Positions 35,062 through 43,957 of a stretch of DNA of 64,000 nt are shown here, one piece after another. A program made the translations under genes and the position numbers. This DNA is from Streptomyces sp. R41 (lineage in GTDB: Bacteria; Actinomycetota; Actinomycetes; Streptomycetales; Streptomycetaceae), in contig NZ_CP163443.1 of the NCBI RefSeq assembly GCF_041053055.1, forward strand, positions 5,749,001-5,813,000. Direction: 5' to 3'. The notes under the pieces are model-generated. The model was not told where the DNA came from and did not search any database. It saw only the letters and a program-made list of their open reading frames with translations. How positions within the stretch are numbered: position 1 is the stretch's first letter; each line of letters opens with the position of its first letter.

Positions 35062-36386
35062 GACTGCGTACCGGACGCTCAGACGCCACGGCCCGGTGGC
35101 GCAACTGGGCCGGCTCGGCCCAGTGCACTCCGCACCGTCTGGTCCACGCGACCGACGAGAGCGACATCGTCGACGCCGTGCGCCATGCCGCGAGCAGCGG
35201 TCTGACGCTGCGGGCTGCGGGGACGGGGCACTCCTTCAACCCCATCGCGACCACCAGCGGTGTGCTCCTCGATCTGACGGGCTACACCGGCGTCGTCGCT
35301 CTCGACCCCGCGACGCCCTCCGTGACCGTGCGGGGCGGGACCCTGCTCAGGGAGCTCAACTGGGCCCTGGACAAGGCCGGGCTAGCACTGTCAAACATGG
35401 GCACCCTGGAGGAGCAGACCATCGCGGGTGCCATCTCCACGGGCAACCACGGCAGCGGCCTGCACCACCGTCCGTTCTCCGGCCATGTGCTGGGGCTCAC
35501 CCTGGTCACCGCGGACGGCAGCGTCCGCTCGTGCAGCCCCGAGGAGAACCCGGAGCTCTTCCAGGCCGCGGTCACCTCCCTGGGCGCGCTGGGTGTCATC
35601 TCCACCGTCACCCTGCGGTGCGTACCCAAGTTCAATCTGCGGGTGACGGAGGGCAGTCAGCCGCTGGAGAGCATCCTCGAGGACATCGAGGCGTACGCCG
35701 GCAGCGCGGAACACGCCACCTTCTCCCTCAAGGGGTGGAGCGACAACGCGTCGACGCTCAAACTCGAGCCCACCGACGCTCCCGTCTCCGCCGACGCCGC
35801 GCGCCGCCGCCGGGCCAACACCCTCGGCGAGGTGCGGTGCGCCACGGCCGGCCTGGTGGGCAGGATCGACCAGCGGGCCGTGCAGCGCATCATGACTGCG
35901 CAGTTGGGTGGCAGTTCGGGCCCGGCCGACTATGTCGACGTCAGCTACAACGCCTTCACCTTCCCGCAGCCGGTCAAGTTCCTCTCCCTGGAATACGCCC
36001 TGCCCCTGGCGAGGGCCACCGACGCGGTGCGCTACGTCCATGAGGACGTCAAGCGCTTCGGACTGCGCACCCCGTACTCGATCACCGTGCGCTTCGGCGC
36101 CGGTGATGACTACCTGCTCAGCCCGGCCCAGGGGCGTACGACGGCCTACGTGAACATCACCGTCCCGCGTACCGTCGGCTACACCGAACTCCTTCGCGTC
36201 TTCGAAGCCGCTCTGCAGGAGCACGACGGACGACCGCACTGGGGCAAGGCACACACCGCGACGGCGGAGACGGTCGCTGACCTCTACCCGGGCTGGAAGG
36301 CGTTCCAGGACATCCGGGCCGAGCTCGACCCCGACTCCATGTTCACCAGTGACTACATCAGGCGTGTGCTCGGCGGCGCGCGCTGA
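35058..36386 (+). CDS. FAD-linked oxidase of the aldonolactone oxidase family (442 aa)
   Basis: An FAD-binding type 4 domain (about 15-185) with AAGTGHSFNPIA, where the His could carry FAD, and GAISTGNHGSG, followed by an ALO domain whose end holds the RPHWGKAH motif typical of L-gulono/D-arabinono lactone and alditol oxidases. These oxidise a polyol or lactone carbon with O2. It suits oxidation of a terminal sugar alcohol or lactone in the pathway. DprE1-type epimerising oxidases are distant relatives, but the HWGK ending favours ALO. It overlaps both neighbours. Confidence 0.88.
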   Translation: MRLRTGRSDATARWRNWAGSAQCTPHRLVHATDESDIVDAVRHAASSGLTLRAAGTGHSFNPIATTSGVLLDLTGYTGVVALDPATPSVTVRGGTLLRELNWALDKAGLALSNMGTLEEQTIAGAISTGNHGSGLHHRPFSGHVLGLTLVTADGSVRSCSPEENPELFQAAVTSLGALGVISTVTLRCVPKFNLRVTEGSQPLESILEDIEAYAGSAEHATFSLKGWSDNASTLKLEPTDAPVSADAARRRRANTLGEVRCATAGLVGRIDQRAVQRIMTAQLGGSSGPADYVDVSYNAFTFPQPVKFLSLEYALPLARATDAVRYVHEDVKRFGLRTPYSITVRFGAGDDYLLSPAQGRTTAYVNITVPRTVGYTELLRVFEAALQEHDGRPHWGKAHTATAETVADLYPGWKAFQDIRAELDPDSMFTSDYIRRVLGGAR

Positions 36387-37057
36387 TGTCGACCGAGGCA
36401 CTCCTGTGGGACTTCGACGGTCTCATCTGCGACACCGAGCGGGCTGCGCACCGGTCCTGGGAGCTGCTCTACGCCCGGCACGGCCTGGTCTTCCCCGACG
36501 AGACCTGGGGAGCGATGGCAGGCCGGGCGACCGGAGAGTCGTACGCCGCACAGGACCTGGCCGAACGGCTCGGCCGGGACCTGTCCGCCGGGGAAATGGC
36601 AGAGCGACGCGGTCTGAAGGCTCGGCTCGCGGATGCCGAACCCCTGCGGCCCGGGGTGGCGCAGCTACTGGAGAGCGCCGCGCGCCGGGGGATCCGGTGC
36701 GCGGTCGTTTCCAGCTCCGACGGAGACTGGGTACGCGGTCACCTGGAGCGGCTGCAGGTGCTCGACCGGTTCGCCATGGTGGTCACGGGTGAGCAGGTCG
36801 AGGCCCGCAAACCCGCCCCTGACCTGTATCTGCGTGCTCTGGACCTGCTGGGCACCGGCCCGGACAGGGGCCTCGCGCTGGAGGACTCGCCGACCGGCGT
36901 GGCGGCGGCGAAGGCCGCTGGGCTGACCTGCGTGGCGGTACCGGGGGCGCGGGGCAGGCGAGCCGAGCTGACGGCGGCCGACCTGGTCCTCGACAGCCTG
37001 GAACAGCTGGAACGGTTCGACGTTCCAGGTAAGACAACAAAGGTGATATCCGCATGA
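36386..37057 (+). CDS. HAD-family phosphatase/phosphomutase-like protein (223 aa)
   Basis: Beta-phosphoglucomutase-like HAD: motif I DFDGLICDTE, motif II SSSDGDW, motif III Lys in EARKPAPDLY and motif IV LEDSPTGVAAA. It has a helical cap of about 70 residues. In a pathway with a NeuB-like step and transketolase it most likely removes phosphate from a sugar phosphate intermediate. Start and stop overlap the adjoining genes, marking it as part of the operon. Confidence 0.88.
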   Translation: MSTEALLWDFDGLICDTERAAHRSWELLYARHGLVFPDETWGAMAGRATGESYAAQDLAERLGRDLSAGEMAERRGLKARLADAEPLRPGVAQLLESAARRGIRCAVVSSSDGDWVRGHLERLQVLDRFAMVVTGEQVEARKPAPDLYLRALDLLGTGPDRGLALEDSPTGVAAAKAAGLTCVAVPGARGRRAELTAADLVLDSLEQLERFDVPGKTTKVISA

Positions 37058-38043
37058 CGACCGAACAAGAGCTCGACGCGACAGCCATGTCCATCATGGA
37101 CTCGCTCGTGCGAAAGGACCGGGCTCGTCCCGACTGGCTGTGGCGCAGCGGGGCACTGGTCCCCTGGGCGGACGCGAACATCCACGTCAACGCCGTCGGT
37201 CACGCGTCGGTCGCCTCGGTCTTCGAGGGGATCAAGGCATACGTGTCCCACGACGGGACCCGGCTGCTGGCCTTCCGCCTCGACGAGCACCTCAAGCGGC
37301 TGTACGAGTCGGCGCGCATCGTCCGGCTCGACATTCCGTACGGACTTGAGACCCTGCGCGCCGCCGTGATCGAGGTCATCCGTGCGAACGCCTACCGCGA
37401 GGACGTGTATCTGCGGCCCTGGGCCTTCCCGGCGGGCATCATTCAGGAGCAGATGGTGCCGGCGGGTGTCGCCTGCGAACTCGTGGTGGACAGCTGGACG
37501 TTCCAGAGCGGACTCGGCACCGAGCGCGGCTGCCGCGCGGCGGTGAGCTCCTGGACCCGTATCAACGAGTCGTCCATGCCGCCGCGGGTGAAGGCGTTCT
37601 CCAACTACCACAACGGTCGGCTCGCCATGATCGAGGCGCGGGAGAACGGCCATGACTGGCCCATCCTCCTGAATGAGCGCGGGAAAGTCAGTGAAGGGCC
37701 GGGGGCATGTATCGCCGTCGTCCGCGACGGCGTGGTCTCGACGCCTTCCACCACCAGCGGGATCCTCGAGAGCCTGACGCGCGAGACGTCGATCACCCTG
37801 CTGCGCGAGCTGGGGTACGCGGTCGTCGAGCGGGACGTCGACCGCACCGAGCTGTACCTGGCGGACGAAGTCTTCTTTATGGGCACAGGGTGGGAGATCC
37901 TGCCGGTGACCTGGGTGGACGGACTCAAGGTGGGGGAGGGAACGGCCGGTCCGGTGACCCGTGCGCTGGACGAGGCGTACGCCTCCGTGGTGCGGGGCAC
38001 GTATCCGGGGCACGCAGACTGGCTGACCGAGATTCCGTTCTGA
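37054..38043 (+). CDS. Class IV (branched-chain type) aminotransferase (329 aa)
   Basis: PLP enzyme of the IlvE/D-amino-acid transaminase fold. ASVFEGIKAYV near residue 55 and the PLP lysine in RVKAFSNYHNGRLA near 180 are clear, as is SEGPGACIAVVRDG. It aminates a 2-oxoacid. The NeuB-like enzyme makes a 2-oxoacid, so conversion of that product to an unusual polyhydroxy amino acid is a reasonable inference, and the ATP-grasp ligases would then use it. ATG at 37054 overlaps the HAD stop. Confidence 0.9.
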   Translation: MTTEQELDATAMSIMDSLVRKDRARPDWLWRSGALVPWADANIHVNAVGHASVASVFEGIKAYVSHDGTRLLAFRLDEHLKRLYESARIVRLDIPYGLETLRAAVIEVIRANAYREDVYLRPWAFPAGIIQEQMVPAGVACELVVDSWTFQSGLGTERGCRAAVSSWTRINESSMPPRVKAFSNYHNGRLAMIEARENGHDWPILLNERGKVSEGPGACIAVVRDGVVSTPSTTSGILESLTRETSITLLRELGYAVVERDVDRTELYLADEVFFMGTGWEILPVTWVDGLKVGEGTAGPVTRALDEAYASVVRGTYPGHADWLTEIPF

Positions 38044-38196
38044 TCACCCTTTGGGGTCCGGGTGCCGTTCTCACCTCATGTGCGTGCAATCGACCCCGTC
38101 CGCACGAGACGGCGCCCTGGCCCCGGCTGCCGGTAACGTCGCGCTACTGCGATGATGCTCCGGCGACGGCTGGCCAGACACGTGTAGGAGAGAGCC

Positions 38197-39027
38197 TTGA
38201 CCCTTACTGATCCTGAGATGTCGGCACTGTGGGCTGACGGAACGCCCGAGGAGGCGGCTCGTCAGCCGTCTCCCTCAAAGCTTTCGGTCGCCGATGTGCT
38301 GACGCTGGGTAACGCGGTCTGCGGATTCTCCTCCATCTACTTCATCACGACGGCCGTCCTGGTCCCGTACCTCACGGACGGCCGGGGCGATGGTTCGGTG
38401 CGGCAGGGCGCGGCCGCCGCGGTCATGCTCATCCTGATGGCCTCGCTCTTCGATCTGTGCGACGGGCTGGTCGCTCGGAGGTTCCGCAGCTCCGGGATGG
38501 GTGCGGAGCTCGACAACCTCTCGGACCTAGTCAGCTTCGGCCTCTCACCTGCGTACTTCGTGGTGGTGTGGGGACTCGTCACCGAGGATGCGCACCTGGG
38601 GCTCGTCGTTGCGGCTGCCGTCGCCGTACTGCTGGGCGGCTTGCTGCGTCTCGCGCGCTTCTCCGTCACCACGATGCAGGACGGCATGTTCCAGGGCATG
38701 CCGATCCCGTTCGCAGCGCTCACGGTCGTTTCGGTCGTTCTGCTTGAACTGCCTTTCGTGGTCACCTTGATCGCCGTGCTCGGCGTCGCCTGGCTCATGG
38801 TGAGCCGGGTCGAATACCCCAAGCCCACCGGCAAGATGGCCATCGCCACGGTGGGATGGGCAGCGGTCAACATCGCCTGCCTGGTCGCCTGGGCCGCCGA
38901 CGCCCCCGGCGGCGAGGTCCTCCTGGTGGCCGGTTGCGCGCTCCAGCTCACCCTTGCGGCAGTGCTTCCTCTGTTCGCCACGGCGCGCCGCATCAACATG
39001 GCGCGCAGCGCCCGCTCGGCCGGGTAG
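38197..39027 (+). CDS. CDP-alcohol phosphatidyltransferase, PssA-like (276 aa)
   Basis: Integral membrane enzyme with the family motif DG(x)2AR(x)8G(x)3D(x)3D, seen in DLCDGLVARRFRSSGMG and the following AELDNLSD, and about eight hydrophobic helices. Normal family members join a CDP-diacylglycerol-type donor to an alcohol such as serine or inositol phosphate. The TTG at 38197 follows AGGAGAGAG. It lies 153 bases behind the aminotransferase, so it may be an extra member of the cluster or a separate gene. If in the pathway, it could transfer a lipid or CMP-linked group to the hydroxylated product. Confidence 0.85.
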   Translation: MTLTDPEMSALWADGTPEEAARQPSPSKLSVADVLTLGNAVCGFSSIYFITTAVLVPYLTDGRGDGSVRQGAAAAVMLILMASLFDLCDGLVARRFRSSGMGAELDNLSDLVSFGLSPAYFVVVWGLVTEDAHLGLVVAAAVAVLLGGLLRLARFSVTTMQDGMFQGMPIPFAALTVVSVVLLELPFVVTLIAVLGVAWLMVSRVEYPKPTGKMAIATVGWAAVNIACLVAWAADAPGGEVLLVAGCALQLTLAAVLPLFATARRINMARSARSAG

Positions 39028-39303
39028 GGGCCGCCTTACTAAGACAGTTACGGGTTCGCCAAGGGGGAATCCGCGCTGCCTGAGTTTGACCGCTTCTGTC
39101 GTTGACGCGGATAGGGCGTTGGTTCCTGAAAACGAGCACGGACATTTGGCCCCTTGCCTTGGGCCGCGTGAGCGATGCGTGAGCGGACGGAGCAGCACAC
39201 GCTGGACGGGGCGTCCCGTACTTCAGGGGGCGATGGCCATCTGACCAGGAAAAACGAGATCCAGCGTCATCACCCGGCACCCGCCATCACGATCTTGCAG
39301 GCC
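39028..39303. other. Non-coding end of the biosynthetic element
   Basis: No supportable gene. The sequence abutting the tRNA-Thr half could be the remains of an element end, but I cannot identify an integrase in it. Confidence 0.4.
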
Positions 39304-39347
39304 CTCGTAATGCGTAGGTCTCGGGTTCGAATCCCGAAGGCGGCTCT
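39304..39347 (+). repeat. attachment-site copy 2: 3' half of tRNA-Thr(CGT)
   Basis: Same 44 bases as at 23816 and 48124. It marks the right end of the element carrying the NeuB/ATP-grasp cluster. Immediately after it, AAGCCTCAGG (39352) pairs with CCTGAGGCTT (39377) before TTTGCTTTT, a terminator hairpin that would have ended the original tRNA transcript. Confidence 0.85.
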
Positions 39348-39894
39348 GTGGAAGCCTCAGGACTCACTCGCCGTGACCTGAGGCTTTTGCTTTTCCTTGA
39401 CCAATGAGTGGTCTAAACCACCGCCTCGTGAGGTGGGCTTGAGGGTCAGATGGGGCCCGATGGGCCCAGATCGTCTTGCGCATCTGTAATGCGTAGGTTG
39501 TGGGTTTGAATGCCGAAGGCAACTCCAAGGTGAATCCCGGGCCAGGCCTACGAGCTGGGGTCTTCCCTTTCGGGTGGCCATGGAGTTCCGGCAAAGTGGG
39601 CACGCGTGCCCTGTGATGGCGGCAGGTGATCAGGGTGCTGTGCGGCCCTTGGATCACGGGGCTGCCGCCCGACCGGGGTGCGGGAGAAACGGCCCGTACA
39701 GGAAACGGCCCGAAGGGACACTCGGGGTGTGCGTGGACGCCTTGTGGGCGCGGTAGCTGTGCTGGACCGAGGAGACGGTTCTTCTGGGGCCTGTCCGTGG
39801 TCGTGATCAGCGGGCCTGCAGGAGGCTGCTGACCCAGAGGGTTCGTTCGCGGGAGGCGGAGTTTGGCGAGGTAGCTCGCGGACGTTTCGTCGTA
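39304..39894 (+). repeat. 591-bp direct repeat, copy 2
   Basis: Second copy of 23816-24406, one mismatch. Unlike copy 1, sequence on its right continues the transposase remnant without a break, so copy 2 is probably the parent arrangement and copy 1 the derived one. Confidence 0.92.
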
Positions 39895-40008
39895 GCAGGT
39901 GGCGATGCCTGGCCAGGCCTTCACTTTGTTGATGGCCCGCTCGATGGTGTTGCGGTCGCTGTAGGGGCGGTGTCGTGGGTGACGGGCTTGCCGCCCCGGC
40001 TGCCTGTC
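39790..40008 (-). pseudogene. C-terminal remnant of an IS5-family transposase
   Basis: On the minus strand, RPYSDRNTIERAINKVKAWPG followed by DETSASYLAKL is the C-terminal end of IS5-type DDE transposases. The N-terminal two thirds are missing, and the frame runs on into unrelated sequence. Part of it is inside the 591-bp repeat. Confidence 0.75.
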
Positions 40009-40569
40009 TTCGTGCGGTTCGCGGCAGCGTCCTACCGGATCCGCACCCCCAACCGAGGCTTGATCACGGCTGAAGGCACACCCTGGCGCCACACCCACGC
40101 CCGACCGATCCCGCCGCGGTGCCCGCCGCACCCGCCCCGTTTGACGTCGCTGGTGTGCGGCCGATGCCGCCCGCCCGGACAACGGCGGGGCCTGTGGCTC
40201 AGCCCGCGCGCCTCCTATGGTTCCGGTTCGGCGTCTGCGGTCGTTTCTTCCGCGATGGCCCGGGCCTCGTCCAGCAGGCCGACGCCTACATCTCCTGCCC
40301 GGCCAGGCGCAGCGCGCCAGCGAGGGTCCGCAGGCGGTAGGTGTCCGGGTCTGTCCCGGCCAGGCGGCGATGATCGCCAGCGCCTCGCGACCGATGATCA
40401 CAGCGGCGTCCGGGCTGCCGGTGTCGCGCTGCCGGATGCTGAGGTGCGTTGACCGTGACTGGTCAGGCCATGCACGTGGAACAGAGGGACGACGCCCAGC
40501 ATGATGTCGTTGGTCCGGAAGCCGAGGACGGCACCGATGCTGGTGCAGGTCACGAACATTTAGAAATGG
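40009..40569. other. Decayed coding debris without an intact gene
   Basis: Several short frames carry protein-like runs. On the minus strand, about 40205-40440 reads TDPDTYRLRTLAGALRLAG and, in another frame, LLDEARAIAEETTADAEPEP before a stop, which looks like the frameshifted end of one gene. No family could be assigned. Confidence 0.4.
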
Positions 40570-40866
40570 ATCAGTTCGGCGCCTTTTGGCCGCCCCATCG
40601 CGCGCGGACCAGCCTCGCTCAGCTCGATGGATGGATCGTGGACGGGGAGCGCCGGGAGGCGGAGCGCCTCCCGCTTCCTCCTGAGTGGTTGATCGAGCGC
40701 GGCTTGAACCGCGTCAACGTCGCCGCAGTCCACAGGGCTCGACCGCCGGGACCCCGGCAAGCGACACATTGAGGTGACCCGGGCCCAGGCGCTCGATGCG
40801 CTACGTCTGCAGGTGCCCGAGTGCCCGAAGTGCAGACCGGACACGTTGCTCGGGTTCCTGGAGTGA
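40570..40866 (+). pseudogene. Frameshifted DUF6233-type gene remnant
   Basis: One frame gives WIVDGERREAERLPLPPEWLI, another gives VTRAQALDALRLQVPECPKCRP and ends DTLLGFLE with a stop at 40864-40866. Together these match the layout of small Streptomyces DUF6233 proteins (basic helix, PEWLIE, then CxxC-RPDT end). The break lies near 40735. Function of the family is unknown. Confidence 0.65.
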
Positions 40867-40903
40867 GCTTGCTCCGCTTTGACGGACACCATCGGTGTGG
40901 TGG

Positions 40904-41776
40904 TCAGGCCGCGAGTGCGGTCTCGTACTCGGCGGGACTGCGGTAGCCGAGGCTGCTGTGCAGCCGGTGCAAGTTGTACCAGCCCTCGATGAAGTCGAAG
41001 ATCGCGGTGCGGGCTGCGGCCCGACTGCGCCAGGAGCTCGTGTCGAGCAACTCCCGTTTGATGGTGGCGAAGAACGACTCGGCTAGCGCGTTGTCCCAGC
41101 ACTGCCCGGTGCGCCCGACGGAAAGCCGAACGCCCAACTCCCTTGCCAGGGCGGCGAATTGCTGACTGGTGTACTGACAGCCGCGATCCGAGTGAAAGAT
41201 CACCGGCCGGGCGGGACGACGCAGGCGACAGGCGGACCTGAGAGCGTCCGCGACCAGTTCGGTCCGCAGGTGGTCGGCGGTGGACCAGCCGACCACGCGG
41301 CGGGAGGCGATGTCGATGACGGTGGCCAGATAGAGCCAGCCCTCGTCGGTGGCAACGTAGGTGATGTCACCGCACCAGCGGGTGTCGAGGCCGTCCTGGG
41401 CGGGAGCGAAGTCGCGAACGACGAGGTCGGGCCGAGCGGCGGCCCGCGGGTCGGGGATCGTCGTCAGCTGCCGCCGCCTGCGGTGCCGGCCCTGCAGTCC
41501 GGCGCTGCGCATCAGTCTGGCGATGCGGCGGCGGCCGCAGCCCTCGCCCTGCCGCTGCAGGACGGCGTGGATGCGCGGGGCTCCGTAGGTTCCGCGGGAG
41601 GTCTCATGGACTTCGGTGATCTTCTCGGTCAGCTCGGCATCGCGGACCGCCTGCGAACCGGGCCTGCCACTGCGACGGGCATAGAAGGCGGCTCGGGAGA
41701 CCTTAAGCAGTTCACACGCGCGCTTGACGTTGTGACCGTCTCGCTTCTCCGCCTCGATGAACGGATGCACCGTCAC
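40904..41776 (-). CDS. IS3-family transposase OrfB, integrase core (290 aa)
   Basis: Starts with an HTH_21 region (NVKRACELLKVSRAAFYARR) followed by the rve integrase core: first Asp in WCGDITYV, second in IFHSDRGCQYTS, and Glu in NALAESFFATIKRE, then a C-terminal HSSLGYRSPAEYE. Full length with no disruption. Start overlaps the orfA stop, the usual IS3 arrangement for coupled or frameshift expression. Confidence 0.93.
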   Translation of the reverse strand: MTVHPFIEAEKRDGHNVKRACELLKVSRAAFYARRSGRPGSQAVRDAELTEKITEVHETSRGTYGAPRIHAVLQRQGEGCGRRRIARLMRSAGLQGRHRRRRQLTTIPDPRAAARPDLVVRDFAPAQDGLDTRWCGDITYVATDEGWLYLATVIDIASRRVVGWSTADHLRTELVADALRSACRLRRPARPVIFHSDRGCQYTSQQFAALARELGVRLSVGRTGQCWDNALAESFFATIKRELLDTSSWRSRAAARTAIFDFIEGWYNLHRLHSSLGYRSPAEYETALAA

Positions 41777-42081
41777 CGGGTCTCCTTCGCGAAGAAAGCC
41801 GTGGCCCGCTTGAGGACCTCCACGTCCTCCCGCAACCTGCGGTTCTCCCGCCGCAACGCGGCCAGCTCCTCGCGCTCGCTGCTGGTCAGCCCGTCACGCT
41901 CGCCCGCGTCGACCTCGGCCTGGCTGACCCACAGCCGCACCGCCGTCTCCGTCAGATCGAAGTCCTTGGCGACCTGACCAACCGAACGGTCACCGCGCCG
42001 GCACAGCTCGACGATCTCGGCCTTGAACTCCGGCGTGAACGAACGGCGAGGCCGAGGCTTCTTCTTCCCCATGCTCTCCAT
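41773..42081 (-). CDS. IS3-family transposase OrfA (102 aa)
   Basis: Small DNA-binding part of the transposase: a homeodomain-like helix-turn-helix (RRSFTPEFKAEIVELCRRG to LTETAVRLWV), then a leucine-zipper coiled coil (REELAALRRENRRLREDVEVL). The ATG at 42081 is chosen because GGAAGG lies nine bases upstream; an ATG at 42090 is too close to that site. Confidence 0.9.
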   Translation of the reverse strand: MESMGKKKPRPRRSFTPEFKAEIVELCRRGDRSVGQVAKDFDLTETAVRLWVSQAEVDAGERDGLTSSEREELAALRRENRRLREDVEVLKRATAFFAKETR

Positions 42082-42141
42082 GATGGACATCCTTCCGGGG
42101 CAGAACCCCTGATCTCAGATGTCCGTCAAAGCGGATCAAGC

Positions 42142-42562
42142 CCAGAGTAGGTCACCGGGGGCGGGTGTTGGCGTGGCTTGGACGCACGCTGAAGAGGTGG
42201 AGTTCCTTCTCAACGTCGTGCTCGCGGAGTTGGTGCCGACACTGCCGACGGGGCCGGGCTGGTGGTAGCCAAGGTAGATACCCACGGTGTCGTTGTCGGC
42301 GATCTGCTTTCCGATGCGCCGCAGGATCGCCCGGAAGCGAGATGTATCAGGTGGTGGCGCGGAGGCGTTCCACCTCGCTGTCATGGCCTACTCGGCATCG
42401 CAGGGGCTGGCTCGATACGACGTCGAGATGGCCGCGAAGAAGGCTGTGGGGCATCCCGATCTGAAGTGCCGAGACCGTGTGAATTGCCATAGACGGCTTG
42501 GCCGTAGGTTCAGCACTGTGGGCGGCGGCGCAGCGTAAGAACTGATCTCCGGAGAGCGGCTA
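42142..42562. other. 420 bp without a confident gene
   Basis: On the plus strand a protein-like run, AFHLAVMAYSASQGLARYDVEM (first part in frame near 42364), suggests the tail of a decayed gene, and 42172-42270 has another short open run. Neither has a good start or a recognised family. Confidence 0.4.
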
Positions 42563-43357
42563 TTAGGCGCCCTCCGCTGGTGTCGGCTGCAGAGGGAACT
42601 CGATCAGCGTCGCCGCACGCAGTTCCTCGTTCCGCAGCAGGGCGAGCACCTCAGGCGGCTCGTCGCTCATGACCAAGGCTGCTCCCGGGAGCACGGCTTG
42701 GCGCAGCATTGCCTGCCACACGTCGGCGAACGGCTGCCCCTTCAGTACGTCCAGGGCATCGCGCTCGGCCTCTGCGTCTCCCTGTTGCCGGGCTCGGCCC
42801 CAGTCCCTCGGCACACTCCGAATGTTGAGCTGCGCCAATTTCCGGCCGGCTATCAGGCGTCTCTCGGGCAGGTTGAGGCCGAGCACGCTGACGGTCGTCC
42901 GTCCCTTGTCCGTCTCACCGCGGTACTTGCCTTCCCTGAGGTTCAGCAGCAAGTGGTCGAACGGGTCGTCCCGGGTCGGGTCGATCAGCAGGGGCTCGCC
43001 GGTCTGGTCGTCGCACTCCCACCAGTCCCGCGTGTAAGTGCTGTTGCACGGCCCGCACACTAGAAGGTGGTTGGGCCAGAAGAAGGTCTTGAGCGCGTCG
43101 TGTTCCCGTGGTTCGAAGTGCTCGATATCGGTCGCGGTGAAACCACCGCAGTACATGCAACAGCCGAGAACTCCCGGGGCCATCGTGAGTAGTACCGCAC
43201 GCAGCCCCTGCTTGACCTCGCCTTCGTCATTCCACAGATTGTCCGCGTACCTTTTGCGCGCACCACCTGCTACGTCCCTGAGCCCGATCCGCCCCGTGAG
43301 CACCGCCATTCGCGCCATGACAGCCTCGGGTAGCCCGAGACGTTGAATCGGGATCAC
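42563..43357 (-). CDS. HNH endonuclease-type protein (264 aa)
   Basis: A zinc-ribbon HNH nuclease: CCMYCGG, then DIEHFEPRE (catalytic His) and NHLLVCGPCNS (second Cys pair and Asn/His), followed by LLIDPTRDDPFDHL. The layout is like the TIGR02646/PtuB-type HNH proteins and a common Streptomyces family. PtuB works with a PtuA ATPase in Septu defence, but no ATPase is adjacent here, so a solitary nuclease of unknown target is more likely. GTG start at 43357 with GGGAG upstream. Confidence 0.85.
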   Translation of the reverse strand: MIPIQRLGLPEAVMARMAVLTGRIGLRDVAGGARKRYADNLWNDEGEVKQGLRAVLLTMAPGVLGCCMYCGGFTATDIEHFEPREHDALKTFFWPNHLLVCGPCNSTYTRDWWECDDQTGEPLLIDPTRDDPFDHLLLNLREGKYRGETDKGRTTVSVLGLNLPERRLIAGRKLAQLNIRSVPRDWGRARQQGDAEAERDALDVLKGQPFADVWQAMLRQAVLPGAALVMSDEPPEVLALLRNEELRAATLIEFPLQPTPAEGA

Positions 43358-43524
43358 GCGTCGCGCTCCCGGGACGGCACAGGACTACCTCGCACGGCTT
43401 CACTCGCTCGCAGGGGAAAAGCCCGGCTTCATGCCTCGGTGACCTTAGCCGGTCCGACCTGAGCCCTTTCCGAAGCAGACTCATATTGCTGAGCTTCATT
43501 TCAAACATTTGCACAGGCACCACC

Positions 43525-43898
43525 ACAGTTGCTGGGCGCGGTGGCCGGCGGCCGGGTGGCCCGGCACGGCCAGGGCTCCCGCCGCCGCTGGATCCGGCTG
43601 ACCCTGGCGGCGGAGGCCGCACTGGTCGTTCGCGATAGCCCTGCGCAACGCGACGGTCCGCAAGCTCCACGTGCCCGACCTGACCACCACCACCGTCCTG
43701 ACCATGACCCTGACCAGCCTGGCCTCCGAGTCCCGCCTCGGCGACGCCACGGGCCACCGCTCCCCGCGCCGCTCGGCCTCGGTCCTCGCCATGGCCGGCG
43801 GCGCCTGGCTGGTCCTGCACCACGGCCTGGGCGTCCCGCTGCTGCTCGCGGCACTGGCGTCAGGACTCATGGCGGTGCTCGCGTCGGGCCGGGAGTGA
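43525..43898 (+). pseudogene. C-terminal remnant of a DUF1275 (YoaK-like) membrane protein
   Basis: One frame has LLGAVAGGRVARHG to LTLAAEAALV and another has ALRNATVRKLHVPDLTTT and the final helix LLLAALASGLMAVL. These are consecutive parts of DUF1275 proteins, with about 40 residues deleted and the frame shifted near 43627. The N-terminal half is absent. Confidence 0.75.
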
Positions 43899-43957
43899 CT
43901 CGGCCGAACGGAGCAACCCCGGCGGCCTGCCGGACCCTGCGGCATGAGCATGGCGCC

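Larger units (their letters stand above)
40867..42141 (-). mobile_element. IS3-family insertion sequence, about 1.27 kb
   Basis: Terminal inverted repeats of 22 bp with one mismatch at 40867-40888 and 42120-42141 share TCCGCTTTGACGGACA. Two overlapping genes, orfA and orfB, lie on the minus strand. A possible 3-bp duplication AGC occurs at 40866-40868 and 42139-42141, so the exact ends are uncertain by two or three bases. It sits directly after the stop of the DUF6233 remnant. Confidence 0.88.

Noticed and set aside
42563..43357. Septu defence (PtuB) assignment of the HNH gene
   Set aside because: No PtuA ATPase is adjacent, and the nearest SMC-like ATPase is 40 kb away on another element.
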